The translations under genes were made by a program, and so were the position numbers. A stretch of DNA of 64,000 nucleotides, from assembly GCF_003594875.1 (NCBI RefSeq), contig NZ_QZEY01000003.1:248001-312000 (forward strand). Direction: 5' to 3'. The DNA is from Bailinhaonella thermotolerans. GTDB taxonomy: Bacteria; Actinomycetota; Actinomycetes; Streptosporangiales; Streptosporangiaceae. Shown here one piece after another: positions 26,010 through 34,582 of the stretch. The notes below the pieces were generated by a model. The model searched no databases and had not been told where the DNA came from. It saw only the letters and a program-made list of their open reading frames with translations. The first letter of the stretch is position 1; each line of letters starts with the position of its first letter.

Positions 26010-28460
26010 TCACTGATGAGACAGCCCCGGCGCCCCCGCGGGTTGCACGAGGGCGCGCACTTCCCACAACCACACCCCGGCCTCCCGCCGCCCCGGCCCC
26101 AGCAGCGAGGTCAGCGCCGCGCGCAACGCCTCGTGGTGGCGTTGCGGGCCGAGCACCACCACGTCCGCGCGCCAGTAGGCGAGATCGGCGCGGGCGGCCG
26201 CCCGTTCGCGGTCGCCGATGTACGGCACCGCGCCCTTGTCCCGCACATCCCGCAGCAGCGAGGCGGTGGGCCGGGGCGGCGCGCCGTACACGCCCTGCCT
26301 GCCGGGGCCGTAGGGGCCGACGAAGTACCCCTCCACCAGCGGGAAGCCGAGGCCCGCCGCCACCTGCCAGTGCAGCGCGGTCGCGTCCCCCGCGTCGGGC
26401 GGCGGGGCGGTGACGACGGACCTGCCGGGGCGGACGTACGACCGCCAGACCCCCTCGGAGAAGAAGGCCGGGACGGGCGGCCGATCCTCCGCCGGGATCG
26501 GCGTGGGGACCAGGGGGAGCAGCGCCTCGGCCAGCGCCAGGCAGAGCAGCGGCCGCACGGGCGAGCGGGGCAGCGCGGAGGCCGCGGCCAGCGCCCGGTC
26601 GGCGACCAGCGCCAGCAGCGCGCCGATCGCGGGCACGCAGACCAGGGTCCAGCGGGACTCCAGCACCGACTCGAAGAGCGGCAGGCGCGACAGCACCAGC
26701 CACGGCCCGAAGACGCCGGTCGGCCGGCCCGCCACGACGATCTCCGGCCCCAGGGAGAGCACCATCGCCGTCAGCGTCACCGCGCCCAGCGGCAGGACGG
26801 CCGGGACCCGGCGCAGCCACACCGTGGCCGACGCCACCAGGATCAGCAGCGGCCAGCCGAAGAAGGCGTTCTGCTCGGTGGGGTTCAGCGACAGGCGGGC
26901 GGCCACGTCCGCGTCCCCGGCCAGGGAGCGCGCGGCGTACGACACCAGGGCCGTCACGTCGTTGCCCGACGGCCCGTGGATGAGGCTCGCGTAGCTCTGC
27001 GGGCCGTGGAACTGGAAGAGCAGCGCCGGCCCGGTCAGCGCGACCCCGACCGCGCCCGCCAGGCAGAGCCCCGCCAGCAGCGGCGGTGCCGACGCGCGCG
27101 CCTCCTGCGGCCGCAGGAGCGCGTACGCCAGGGCGAACACGGCCAGGCCGACGGCGGCCAGGAGCAGGGCCTCCTCACCGAGATAGACCTGGTACGACAC
27201 GAGCAGGCCGAGGATCACGCCGTCCCTGACGACCCGCCGCCGCCGGGCGAGCAGGAGAAGCCTGCCGACGATGAGCGGGATCACGAAGAGGACGACGAAG
27301 TTCGGGTGGGCCGTGGCGTGGGAGACGATCGGCGGCGCGAACGCGCAGAAGACCGCCCCGACGACCGCCGCCGGCCACGACGTCACCAGGTGCCGGGCGA
27401 ACAGCAGGTACCACGCGACGCCCGTGGCGGCCAGGCCGCCCGTCAGCACGACCGCCCACGTGATCGACGGGCCCAGCGCCAGGGTCAGCGGCGCCAGCGG
27501 GACGGACAGGCCGAACATGGCGGTGTTCGCCATCATGTTCACCCCGGCCGGATGGTTCTGCAACGTGGTGAACAGCGGGTTCTCCAGGACGGCGACGCCG
27601 CGGGCGGTGACGGCGAAGAACCACTCCCACTGGTTCTGGTCCTGCCCGCTGTCGGTCAGGTAGCGGCTCCAGGGATCCGCCCACAGGTGTGCGTACAGCA
27701 GGACGGCCAGCGCCAGGAAGCCGGCCGCGACCAGCGGCGTGCGCGCCCCGGCCGCCGCCCGGACGCGCAGCAGCTCGGCCAGCGCCGTCAGGTAGTGGCG
27801 CGGGCGCACCCGGGAGACGGGCCGGTGCGACCAGCGCACCGGGACCTCCCGCACCCGCCAGCCGCGCTCGCGGAAGATCCGCAGGATCTCGACGTCGCCC
27901 ATCCAGCCGTTCACGCGCGCCCGCCGGAACGCCGCGCGCGCCTTGTCCCCGTCGAACAGCTTGAAGCCGCACTGGGTGTCCGCGACGCCGGGCAGCAGCA
28001 GCGCCCTGATCAGCAGGTTGGCCAGCGCGCCGAGGATCTCCCGAAGGCGCGGCTGGCGGACCTCCAGCCGCGCGCCCGGCGCCGCCCGCGACCCGATGGC
28101 GGCGTCGGCGCCGCCGTCCAGCGCGGCGCGCAGGGCCGGCAGCTCCTCGATGGGGGTGGCCAGGTCCGCGTCGCAGACCAGGACCTGGCGGCCGCGGGTG
28201 CGCAGCACGCCCGACCGCACCGCGTGCCCCTTGCCCCGGTTGACCCCGCCGGACACCGGCCGGATGCGCGGCTCCACCGCCGCCGCGCGCCCGGCCACCC
28301 GCGCGGTGGCGTCGGCCGACCCGTCGTCGGCGACGATGATCTCCCAGCTCAGCGGGGTCTCCCTGAGGAAGGCGGCCACCCGGTCGAGCGTGCCGCCCAG
28401 CCGCCGTTCCTCGTTGTAGGCGGGGATGACCACCGACAGGTCCAGCTCATGAGTCTCCAC
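26010..28460 (-). CDS. GT2 glycosyltransferase fused to a large polytopic membrane domain
   Basis: 816 residues from GTG 28460 (start uncertain; no strong ribosome site). Residues 1-245 are a dolichyl-phosphate-glucose/mannose-synthase-like GT2 domain: VVIPAYNEERRLGGTLD, VADDGSAD (nucleotide/metal binding), DADLATP (metal DxD-like) and DTQCGFKLFD. Residues about 250-700 contain roughly ten or more transmembrane helices with a GT-C/mannosyltransferase look, and the last 120 residues are extracytoplasmic. The fusion suggests that one protein both makes a polyprenyl-phosphate sugar and uses or flips it. It is followed by the sigma factor 24 bp later. Confidence 0.8.
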   Translation of the reverse strand: METHELDLSVVIPAYNEERRLGGTLDRVAAFLRETPLSWEIIVADDGSADATARVAGRAAAVEPRIRPVSGGVNRGKGHAVRSGVLRTRGRQVLVCDADLATPIEELPALRAALDGGADAAIGSRAAPGARLEVRQPRLREILGALANLLIRALLLPGVADTQCGFKLFDGDKARAAFRRARVNGWMGDVEILRIFRERGWRVREVPVRWSHRPVSRVRPRHYLTALAELLRVRAAAGARTPLVAAGFLALAVLLYAHLWADPWSRYLTDSGQDQNQWEWFFAVTARGVAVLENPLFTTLQNHPAGVNMMANTAMFGLSVPLAPLTLALGPSITWAVVLTGGLAATGVAWYLLFARHLVTSWPAAVVGAVFCAFAPPIVSHATAHPNFVVLFVIPLIVGRLLLLARRRRVVRDGVILGLLVSYQVYLGEEALLLAAVGLAVFALAYALLRPQEARASAPPLLAGLCLAGAVGVALTGPALLFQFHGPQSYASLIHGPSGNDVTALVSYAARSLAGDADVAARLSLNPTEQNAFFGWPLLILVASATVWLRRVPAVLPLGAVTLTAMVLSLGPEIVVAGRPTGVFGPWLVLSRLPLFESVLESRWTLVCVPAIGALLALVADRALAAASALPRSPVRPLLCLALAEALLPLVPTPIPAEDRPPVPAFFSEGVWRSYVRPGRSVVTAPPPDAGDATALHWQVAAGLGFPLVEGYFVGPYGPGRQGVYGAPPRPTASLLRDVRDKGAVPYIGDRERAAARADLAYWRADVVVLGPQRHHEALRAALTSLLGPGRREAGVWLWEVRALVQPAGAPGLSHQ

Positions 28461-28567
28461 GCGCAAGGGACACGCCCGGCCGGTCGGCCGGTTGCACACG
28501 CCCCCGTGGCGAGGGCCACTGGGCGGTGACAGGAAGGGCGGAGATCGCGAGACGTACTCTCTGAGCC

Positions 28568-29335
28568 ATGACAGCGCGCCGAGCCGAAGTCCGCACCTCC
28601 GTCTCGACATGGCGGCAGCCCCGCCCCGCCCCCGCCTCGCCCGAGCGGACGCGCCTGATCGGGGAACTCGCCGGCCGGATCCTGGCCCTCGGCGGCGAAC
28701 GGCTGCGCGTGGGCGTCGACGGGCCGACCGCGGCGGGCAAGACGAGCTTCGGCCACGAACTCGCCGAGCACGTCGCCGGGGCCGGGCGCCCGGTGCTGCG
28801 CGCGACCCTGGACGACTTCAAACGCCCCTGGCGGGACCGCCACCTGTACGACCGGGAGTCGGCCGAGGGCTACTACCGCAACGCCTTCGACTACGAGGCC
28901 GTGCGGGCACTGCTGCTGGAACCCTGCGGCCCCGGCGGTTCGGGGCGCGCGGCCCTGTGCGCGATCGACCCCCTGACGCAGGCGGACCACTCGGCGGTGG
29001 TCACGACCGCCGAACCGGACGCCGTCCTGATCGTGGACGGCGTCTTCGCGTTCCGCCCCGAGATCAACGAGTACTGGGACTTCCGCGTCCGTCTGGAGGT
29101 CTCCCCGGACACCACCCTGCGCCGGGGAGCCGGCCGCGACCGGGACTGGGCGGGCGCCGAAGCCGAGGCCCTCCACCGCGACCGCTATCTCCCGGCCGAC
29201 CGCCTCTACGCCGCCGAGGTCGATCCCCGGGGCCTGGCGGACGTGGTCATCGACAACACGTTCTTCGACCGCCCCCGGATCCTGCCCATCACCCCGGAGC
29301 CGGGCCCGCGCGGCCGTACGCGATCCTCAGGTTAG
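28568..29335 (+). CDS. Uridine-kinase-like P-loop protein
   Basis: 255 residues. GVDGPTAAGKTSF (about 57) is the Walker A of the uridine kinase/phosphoribulokinase superfamily, LDDFKRPW follows where the catalytic Asp region of these kinases lies, and VLIVDGVFAF is the strand after the lid. Expected to phosphorylate a small hydroxyl substrate, possibly a nucleoside. The N-terminal 30 residues are basic and disordered. ATG 28568 is 107 bp from the divergent glycosyltransferase start. The substrate is not determined by sequence. Confidence 0.8.
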   Translation: MTARRAEVRTSVSTWRQPRPAPASPERTRLIGELAGRILALGGERLRVGVDGPTAAGKTSFGHELAEHVAGAGRPVLRATLDDFKRPWRDRHLYDRESAEGYYRNAFDYEAVRALLLEPCGPGGSGRAALCAIDPLTQADHSAVVTTAEPDAVLIVDGVFAFRPEINEYWDFRVRLEVSPDTTLRRGAGRDRDWAGAEAEALHRDRYLPADRLYAAEVDPRGLADVVIDNTFFDRPRILPITPEPGPRGRTRSSG

Positions 29336-29518
29336 GAGGCGCGCGGGCCCTCCCGGTCAGGAGGCGCGCGGGCCCTCAGGGTCGGAAGGCGCGCGAGCGC
29401 TCGACGCGAGGAGGCGCGCGGGCCCTCAGGGAAGGCGCGCGAGCGCTCGGCGGCAGGAGGCGCGCGGGCCCTCCCGGTCAGGAGGCGCGCGGGCCCTCCC
29501 GGTCAGGAGGCGCGCAGG
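29334..29518. repeat. Tandem copies of the 3' end of the adjacent minus-strand gene
   Basis: Eight related units (about 23-27 bp) sharing AGGAGGCGCGCGGGCCCTC, alternating with a variant AAGGCGCGCGAGCGCTCG. The rightmost unit contains the real stop of the minus-strand gene at 29503-29505 (TGA after CTGCGCGCCTCC). Every perfect unit reproduces that stop context, so the array looks like serial duplication of the gene's last 15 bases plus flank. The left end abuts the TAG of the uridine-kinase-like gene. Confidence 0.85.
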
Positions 29519-29937
29519 TCCCCGACGACCGCGACGGCCTCGTCGAACAGGTCGATGGGGCAGCCCCAGTGGTCGTAGATGCCGCCCCGGCCCCGGTTGC
29601 TCCCGCAGATGACGAACACGCCGGTCCCCAGCCTCGCCTTGAGCTCGCTCGCCAGCCACCCGACGAACCCGCTGTTGTCGAGCCCCTCGGGGAAGTGGAA
29701 GGAGAACACCCCGAACCGCTCGACGCCCTCGCGCTCCCGAGTGAGCGGAACCAGCCGGCTCCAGCTCTCGTCGTCGCGGACGACGGCCAGTTCGTCACCG
29801 GTGAGCGCCGGCGGCCGGTCGGCGGGGGACTCCTCGAACCCCCACACCCCGTCGTGCACCAGAAGCTCCGCCTCGGCGATCACCCGCCGGAGCCGCTCCC
29901 CGGTCTGCTCCGGCGTCTCCACACTCACACTGACCAT
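29503..29937 (-). CDS. Conserved small protein, DUF6196-like
   Basis: 144 residues, soluble. Conserved-looking segments FGVFSFHFPEGLDNSGFVGW and GTGVFVICGSNRGRGGIYDH match what I recall of the actinobacterial DUF6196 family; function is unknown. The ATG at 29937 is preceded by GAGGAGA. The last five codons and stop are the founder of the tandem repeat downstream. Confidence 0.75.
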   Translation of the reverse strand: MVSVSVETPEQTGERLRRVIAEAELLVHDGVWGFEESPADRPPALTGDELAVVRDDESWSRLVPLTREREGVERFGVFSFHFPEGLDNSGFVGWLASELKARLGTGVFVICGSNRGRGGIYDHWGCPIDLFDEAVAVVGDLRAS

Positions 29938-30268
29938 CGATGTCTCCTCAGCGGCTCGCTCCCGGCCGTACGGCGGATCGCCTCGGCGCGCGGCGAAGCC
30001 CGGCCCGGGCTGTGATCGGCACAACATCCCCACGCGATCACTGATTCCTGCGGAAGGCGCGATGGATCCCCGCGCGGAGCCGCCGGGTGAGATGGACGGG
30101 CCCTGAAGAGAACCCGACCGGTGGATGCACGCGGGCAGGCGGGGAGAAAAAATTTTTAAGAAACTTTCCTGTTTATTTAGCGTGGCGACCTAGGCTCGTT
30201 CTTGATCAATAAGGCGTGTGCCCGCCCGCGGGCGGGGCGCGAACGTACGTGGAGGGATGAGGACACTG
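29938..30268 (+). other. Upstream region of the secreted-protein gene with an AT-rich patch
   Basis: 331 bp without a gene. In a setting above 70% GC, 30145-30185 is a striking A/T patch containing the palindromic core GAAACTTTC (30160-30168) inside AAGAAACTTTCCTG. Palindromes of this type are typical operators of secreted-enzyme genes in actinomycetes. CGTTCTTGATCAATAAGGCG follows closer to the gene. The patch is probably promoter plus operator for the secreted protein. Confidence 0.5.
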
Positions 30269-31093
30269 ATGCACACCAGAAGGCTCAGTCGTGCCGGAGT
30301 CGCCGCCGTCGCCGCGACGCTCACGATCCTCGGCGCCGGGGCCGGCGCCGCTCACGCGGACGCGTCCGCGCCCGTCAGCGCGCCGGCGGCGGCGTGCCAG
30401 CAGTCGGGGACGCTGACGGTCGACGGCGCCGAGCTCGACGTCCACAGCCCCGCTCCGGGGGTGGGCAACTGCTACACCTTCCAGGGCGCGGCCGGCGCCG
30501 AACTGACCATCGGCATCTACCTCCCGGGCGCCTCGGGCGAGCGGCTGGGATTCGCGAGCAAGCTGACCGTCCGTGACCCGGCCGGGCAGGTCGTGGCCTC
30601 GTTCCACGGCGGGAGCTGGCAGGTGCAGCCGATCTACCGCCTGGCCGTACCCCGGCTCAAGACCGCCGGGACCTACACCGTCGAGGTCGCCCCCGTCGCC
30701 CCTGACGGGCTGGTCGCCGCCCGGCTGCTGCTCAACTCCGTACGCGACCTGGGCCGCGTAGACATCGACGGCCCCGGCAAGTTCGTCCACCTCAAGCGGA
30801 TCGGCCAGGAGCAGCGGATCACCTTCGCCGGCCGCGCCGACCAGTGGGTCCAGCTCGAACTCGCCGACTTCGACTTCGCCTCCGGCACCCCCGGGCGCGA
30901 GGCGGGCGTGTGGATCGAGATCTGGAGCGCCGACCGCTCCCGCCTCCTCTTCCGCGACGTCCTGCGCGGCGACGGCCGCCGGGAGATGGGCCCCCTCCGC
31001 GTCACGTCCGACTTCGTCGTCCAGGCTTGGTCGGAGTGGGGCTCGGTAGGCGGCGCCACCATCTCCATCCCCAGCATGCCCCCGCAGAGCTGA
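30269..31093 (+). CDS. Secreted protein of unknown function
   Basis: 274 residues from ATG 30269 (GAGG six bases upstream; ATG 30257 is too close to its GGAGGG). Residues 1-32 are a signal peptide (RRLSRAGVAAVAATLTILG, cleavage near AHADA). The mature part is beta-rich, with segments such as SGTLTVDGAELDVHSPAP and AGTYTVEVAPVAPDG that suggest two similar jelly-roll or pre-peptidase-C-like beta domains (about 55-160 and 165-265), but I cannot assign a family. It has its own AT-rich regulatory region and ends in a strong hairpin terminator, so it is monocistronic. Confidence 0.75.
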   Translation: MHTRRLSRAGVAAVAATLTILGAGAGAAHADASAPVSAPAAACQQSGTLTVDGAELDVHSPAPGVGNCYTFQGAAGAELTIGIYLPGASGERLGFASKLTVRDPAGQVVASFHGGSWQVQPIYRLAVPRLKTAGTYTVEVAPVAPDGLVAARLLLNSVRDLGRVDIDGPGKFVHLKRIGQEQRITFAGRADQWVQLELADFDFASGTPGREAGVWIEIWSADRSRLLFRDVLRGDGRREMGPLRVTSDFVVQAWSEWGSVGGATISIPSMPPQS

Positions 31094-31106
31094 CGCCCCC
31101 CGAGTG

Positions 31107-31135
31107 AGCGGTGGTCCCCTCCGGGGGCCACCGCT
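31107..31135 (+). terminator. Hairpin terminator after the secreted-protein gene
   Basis: 13-bp stem with one G-T pair: AGCGGTGGTCCCC, loop TCC, then GGGGGCCACCGCT, 14 bp after the stop codon. No U-run, as is common in actinobacteria. Confidence 0.75.
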
Positions 31136-31282
31136 GCCCACATCCGCTCCAAGCCGCTCCCGTATCGCTGAGCGCCCGAGTGTTCAGCGTGCGGGGCCGG
31201 GCATGCGGGCCGCCAGGTACGGATGTGGTCGCTCCAGCCACTCCCCGGCCGGGCCGATGACCGACCGCGCGACCGCGTCGGC

Positions 31283-32080
31283 TCACGACCCCAACGCGGG
31301 CTGGGCGGCCGGTTGGTGGCGCGGGGCGGCAAGGTCGTGGGCGGAGCGGGCCAGCCAGATCATGGACAGGGCGCTCGAGACCGCCCCGAGAGCCTCGACG
31401 GCGCTCCCCTCGTCCGGGAACGTGAACACCGCCAGCAGCAGAAGGAACGGCATCACCAGGGCGGCGATGCCGTACGCCACGGTCACCTTCCCCCAGCGGT
31501 CGTCCTGCCGCTGGGCCAGCAGCACCATCACCGTCCAGGCCAGGGCGGCCAGACCGGCGACCGCCCCCGCCCCGTCCGAGACGGACAGGCCGGCGAGGTC
31601 GAGTGCGTCGATGACGGTGAGACCGGCGTACCCCAGCACCCCCGCGCCCCGCGTGTACGTCCGGTCGCCGCCCAGCACCCGCGCGGACAGCAGCACGACC
31701 GCCCACATCGCCACGGAGTTGACCACCGCGGCACCCGCCCATGACGCGGTGACGTGGAGCAGCCCCGTCGTGGCCGTCGCGACGTAGAGCGCCACGCGCA
31801 ACCGCCGGGTGTCCCGGTCCCGCTCGGGCGGCGGCCCCGCCGGCGGCCGGCGCAGGATCTGCCACATCCCCCATGCCCAGGACATCCCGGCGACGATCAG
31901 GAGGAGCAGGTTCTGCCCCGTCGCCACGACGCCTTCGCTCTCCGACGCGAACAGCGTCAGCCGCCACAGCGGGCCGAGGTCGCCGGAGACCAGGGCGACG
32001 ACGGCGGCGACCGTCAGCGCGGCGCCGTACAGACCGGTGACGAGCAGGGCGGGCACGACGGAACGGTGACGACGCGACAC
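31283..32080 (-). CDS. Polytopic membrane protein of unknown function
   Basis: 265 residues with about seven transmembrane helices (first at about 9-31, last ending near 245), and a charged cytoplasmic loop PPPERDRDTRRLR. No motif recognised. GTG 32080 is preceded by GGAAG at suitable distance, and TAGGGT lies upstream on the minus strand near 32130. It stands alone between the secreted-protein gene and the tRNA. Confidence 0.7.
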   Translation of the reverse strand: MSRRHRSVVPALLVTGLYGAALTVAAVVALVSGDLGPLWRLTLFASESEGVVATGQNLLLLIVAGMSWAWGMWQILRRPPAGPPPERDRDTRRLRVALYVATATTGLLHVTASWAGAAVVNSVAMWAVVLLSARVLGGDRTYTRGAGVLGYAGLTVIDALDLAGLSVSDGAGAVAGLAALAWTVMVLLAQRQDDRWGKVTVAYGIAALVMPFLLLLAVFTFPDEGSAVEALGAVSSALSMIWLARSAHDLAAPRHQPAAQPALGS

Positions 32081-32293
32081 GAGGCGCTTCCCGGGGTTTC
32101 AGAGGGAATGAGAGCGGACGGCTCACCCTACAATCGATCATGAAAAGCGGCGAGAGACGATACGCCCCGCGAACACCCGCGACTCCACCCTGAACCGTTC
32201 ACGAGCGGCCAAGCCCTCTCACCCACCACACCCGCAAAGCCACCCCGGCGAACGCCCGTATCGCGCCCGGGATCGGGTGTCTCGGGAACGGCG

Positions 32294-32322
32294 AAGGGCC
32301 GCTCCCGGTGGGAGCGGCCCTT
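32294..32322. terminator. Perfect 13-bp hairpin downstream of tRNA-Ala
   Basis: AAGGGCCGCTCCC, loop GGT, GGGAGCGGCCCTT. It lies ten bases beyond the 3' end of the minus-strand tRNA gene and is the obvious terminator for it; symmetry would let it work in both directions. Confidence 0.8.
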
Positions 32323-32332
32323 TGACCTTGGG

Positions 32333-32406
32333 TGGAGCTGAGGGGATTTGAACCCCTGACCCCCTCGATGCGAACGAGGTGCGCTACCGGACTGCGCTAC
32401 AGCCCC
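32333..32406 (-). tRNA. tRNA-Ala (anticodon CGC)
   Basis: 74-nt cloverleaf read on the minus strand: acceptor GGGGCTG pairs with CAGCTCC, D-arm GCGC...GCGC, anticodon stem CCTCG/CGAGG with loop TTCGCAT giving anticodon CGC (codon GCG), T-arm AGGGG TTCAAAT CCCCT, discriminator A. The 3' CCA is not fully encoded. It lies 48 bp downstream of sepX on the same strand. Confidence 0.95.
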
Positions 32407-32454
32407 AAGAACCTCGTTTAGCTTAGCAAAAGTCTGAGGGGGTTCGCGCCATCG

Positions 32455-33180
32455 TCAGTCGCCGACGGCGGGGCGGTGGGGTTCGGCGTACTGGTCGAAG
32501 GGTTCGTCCTTGGGCTTGAGGGCGATGATCTCGGCGCTGCGCTGGGATTCCTCGGCTCGTTTGCGGGCCAGGGCGCGCTCGTGGCGGGCCTGGGCGCGGA
32601 GGGCGCGGGCCTTGGCGAGCGCGGCGCGGCGTTCGGCGTCCATGCGTACGGCGGTGCGCAGGACGGCGAGGTAGCCGGTGAGGAGGAGGACGAAGGGGAT
32701 GGGCGCCCACCAGGGGGTGACCTTGGCGGTGGTGAGGATGACGCCGGTGGCCAGGAGGAGGACGCAGTAGAGGAGGCGGCGGCGGCGCAGCGCGACGATC
32801 CTCGCCCGGCGGCGGGCCGGCCTCGGCGCGCGCGCCTCGGCACCGCGCGTCCCGGCCTCGGCCTCCTCGGCCTCGGCTTCGTCGCGCGGCGGCTCTTCGC
32901 CTTCGTATGTGTCGGGCATCTGGCTCCGCGGGTCGGGGGCGTCGCGGTGAGAGTGATCCTCCTCCTCGGGAGGCGGGTTCTCAAGCGAGATCGCGGCCAG
33001 CGGGGCGGTGTCGTCTGCGGCGTCGGCCGTACTCGTGAACGCGGGCAGCGCGGCGTCGCCGGCGTCGGCGGTGCGGCGGGAGCGGCGCGCCATGCCGTCG
33101 TGGTCACGGCGCAGCCACATGGGCACCAGGACGCCTCCCCACATCGCCACGATGGCGAGGTACAGGAAAACGCTGCTCAT
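32455..33180 (-). CDS. sepX: SepX/GlpR-like actinobacterial cell-division membrane protein
   Basis: 241 residues. N-terminal transmembrane helix (about 3-22; SSVFLYLAIVAMWGGVLVPM), then WLRRDHD and a long acidic Pro/Glu-rich linker, two further helices (about 135-178) and an Arg/Ala-rich cytoplasmic C-terminal helix. Topology and the N-terminal signature match SepX of Streptomyces (needed for cross-wall and sporulation septa) and GlpR, the membrane receptor for the gephyrin-like Glp in corynebacteria. The presence of the glp/moeA gene 2 kb upstream on the same strand fits this well. ATG 33180 with GGGAGG four bases upstream. The promoter region carries several GACAC motifs. Confidence 0.8.
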   Translation of the reverse strand: MSSVFLYLAIVAMWGGVLVPMWLRRDHDGMARRSRRTADAGDAALPAFTSTADAADDTAPLAAISLENPPPEEEDHSHRDAPDPRSQMPDTYEGEEPPRDEAEAEEAEAGTRGAEARAPRPARRRARIVALRRRRLLYCVLLLATGVILTTAKVTPWWAPIPFVLLLTGYLAVLRTAVRMDAERRAALAKARALRAQARHERALARKRAEESQRSAEIIALKPKDEPFDQYAEPHRPAVGD

Positions 33181-33262
33181 GATGCCTCCCGCGCAGCGCA
33201 GGCCGGCACCTGCGGAAGAGCGCTGCTCGCGGGCACGGTCACGTCACGCACGCTAAGACCAG

Positions 33263-33322
33263 GTGTCGTTAATTGACGAGTATTCGGTGCGGTGTGTCGC
33301 GAGATCGACCTAGTGTCGACAC
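33263..33322 (-). promoter_or_regulatory. GACAC-rich regulatory region upstream of sepX
   Basis: Three minus-strand GACAC motifs (33267-33263, 33298-33294, 33317-33313); the last belongs to the perfect palindrome GTGTCGACAC (33313-33322). GACAC is the core bound by the sporulation regulator WhiA. CTAGGT on the minus strand beside the palindrome could be a -10. WhiA control of sepX is inference. Confidence 0.45.
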
Positions 33323-33355
33323 GCTGACCTGCGGTATCAAGCAATTGTTTACACG

Positions 33356-33988
33356 TTATTGGGGATCGCCGGAGGCCGTGGCGGCGCGGGTGCGGCGCCA
33401 CGGAATGAGCAGTCCGCGAGGCACGTCCTCGATGGTGAGCGCATAACAAATGTGGTCTCGCCAGGCTCCGTCAATGTGTAGCTGGCGCCGCCGCACACCC
33501 TCCTCGCGGAAGCCCAGTTTTTCCACCACGCGACGGCTCGCGTGGTTTTCGGGGCGGATGTTGGCTTCCACGCGGTGCAGCCCGACGGTGAAGAAGCAGT
33601 GGTCCACGGCGAGCGCGAGCGCGGTGGGGGTGATGCCGCGCCCGGCGAGCCTGCCGTCCACCCAGTACCCCACCTGCGCCGACCGCGCCGAGCCCCACAC
33701 GATCGCGCCGACCGTGAGCTGCCCGGCGAACTGCCCGCGATAGGTGACCACCCACGGCAGCGCCATCCCCGCCCGCGCCTCCCGCCGCAGTGTGTTCGCC
33801 ATCGAGACGTACGGCCCCAGGCCCGTGCGGAACAGGGGGGTCTCGGGGTTGGTGGGCTCCCAGGGGCGGAGCCAGTCGGCGTTGCGCAGCCGTACCTCAC
33901 GCCAGACGCGGGCGTCGCGCACCCGCAGCGGGCGCAGCCCGACATCGCCCTCCGTCAGGGTCACCGGCCAGCCACGTCCGCGGTCCAC
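33356..33988 (-). CDS. RimJ/RimL-type GNAT N-acetyltransferase
   Basis: 210 residues, single GNAT fold. GLRPLRVRDARVW near the start, QVGYWVDGRLAGRGI (acetyl-CoA-binding motif A, modified R/QxxGxG/A) at about 125, and LHRVEANIRPENHASRRVVE, a hallmark of RimJ-like enzymes, at about 157. Likely acetylates protein alpha-amino groups, classically a ribosomal protein, though this paralogue's target is unproven. GTG 33988 may be leaderless; GTG 33964 is an alternative. Conserved neighbour of sepX and the molybdopterin genes in actinobacteria. Confidence 0.85.
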   Translation of the reverse strand: MDRGRGWPVTLTEGDVGLRPLRVRDARVWREVRLRNADWLRPWEPTNPETPLFRTGLGPYVSMANTLRREARAGMALPWVVTYRGQFAGQLTVGAIVWGSARSAQVGYWVDGRLAGRGITPTALALAVDHCFFTVGLHRVEANIRPENHASRRVVEKLGFREEGVRRRQLHIDGAWRDHICYALTIEDVPRGLLIPWRRTRAATASGDPQ

Positions 33989-34096
33989 CCCCTAATCATC
34001 CCCGTCCGCCCCGCGGGCCGCCACGTCCGCCCCGCTCCGCGCCCAGTGTGGCGGCGGGGCGGGGGGTACGGCGGGGCCTTGGCGTGTTCTTTACCC

Positions 34097-34582
34097 TCAG
34101 GACGGCGGGCGCGGGTGGTCGCCGCCGGCGATCTGGTCCACCGCGTGGCGCAGGACGGGCGCGAGCACGGCCATGCCGTCGCGCACGCCGCCGGTGGAGC
34201 CCGGCAGGTTGACGATCAGCGTACGGCCGCGCACGCCCGCGAGGCCGCGCGACAGGATCGACGTGGGGACCTTGTCGCGGCTGATCTGCCGGATGGCCTC
34301 GGCGACGCCCGGGATCTCGCGCTCGATCACGCGGCGCGTCATCTCGGGCGTGCGGTCGGTGGGGGTCAGCCCGGTGCCGCCAGTGGTCACGACCACGTCG
34401 TACCCGGCCGCCACGGCCTCGCGCAGCGCCTCCTCGACCGGCTCGCCGTCGGGGACCACGCGCGGCCCGTCCACGACCTCGCATCCGGCCTCGCGCAGCA
34501 GCCCGGCCAGCACCGGCCCCGACCGGTCCTCGTAGACCCCGGCCGAGGCGCGGTTCGACACCGTGATCGCCAGCGCCCTCAC
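34097..34582 (-). CDS. mogA: Molybdopterin adenylyltransferase (MogA/MoaB family)
   Basis: 161 residues. The MoCF-family motif TTGGTGLTPTDRTPE is intact, as are the substrate-loop residues NLPGSTGGVRD. It adenylates molybdopterin before metal insertion. GTG 34582 follows GGAGG with seven-base spacing. The upstream 140 bp is a tandem repeat that reiterates this ribosome-site/start region and the stop context of moaC. Confidence 0.9.
   Translation of the reverse strand: MRALAITVSNRASAGVYEDRSGPVLAGLLREAGCEVVDGPRVVPDGEPVEEALREAVAAGYDVVVTTGGTGLTPTDRTPEMTRRVIEREIPGVAEAIRQISRDKVPTSILSRGLAGVRGRTLIVNLPGSTGGVRDGMAVLAPVLRHAVDQIAGGDHPRPPS

Noticed and set aside
25155-28529. 1,124-codon plus-strand frame opposite the glycosyltransferase fusion
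   Set aside because: Same GC shadow effect; composition QR/RP-rich and no recognisable motif.
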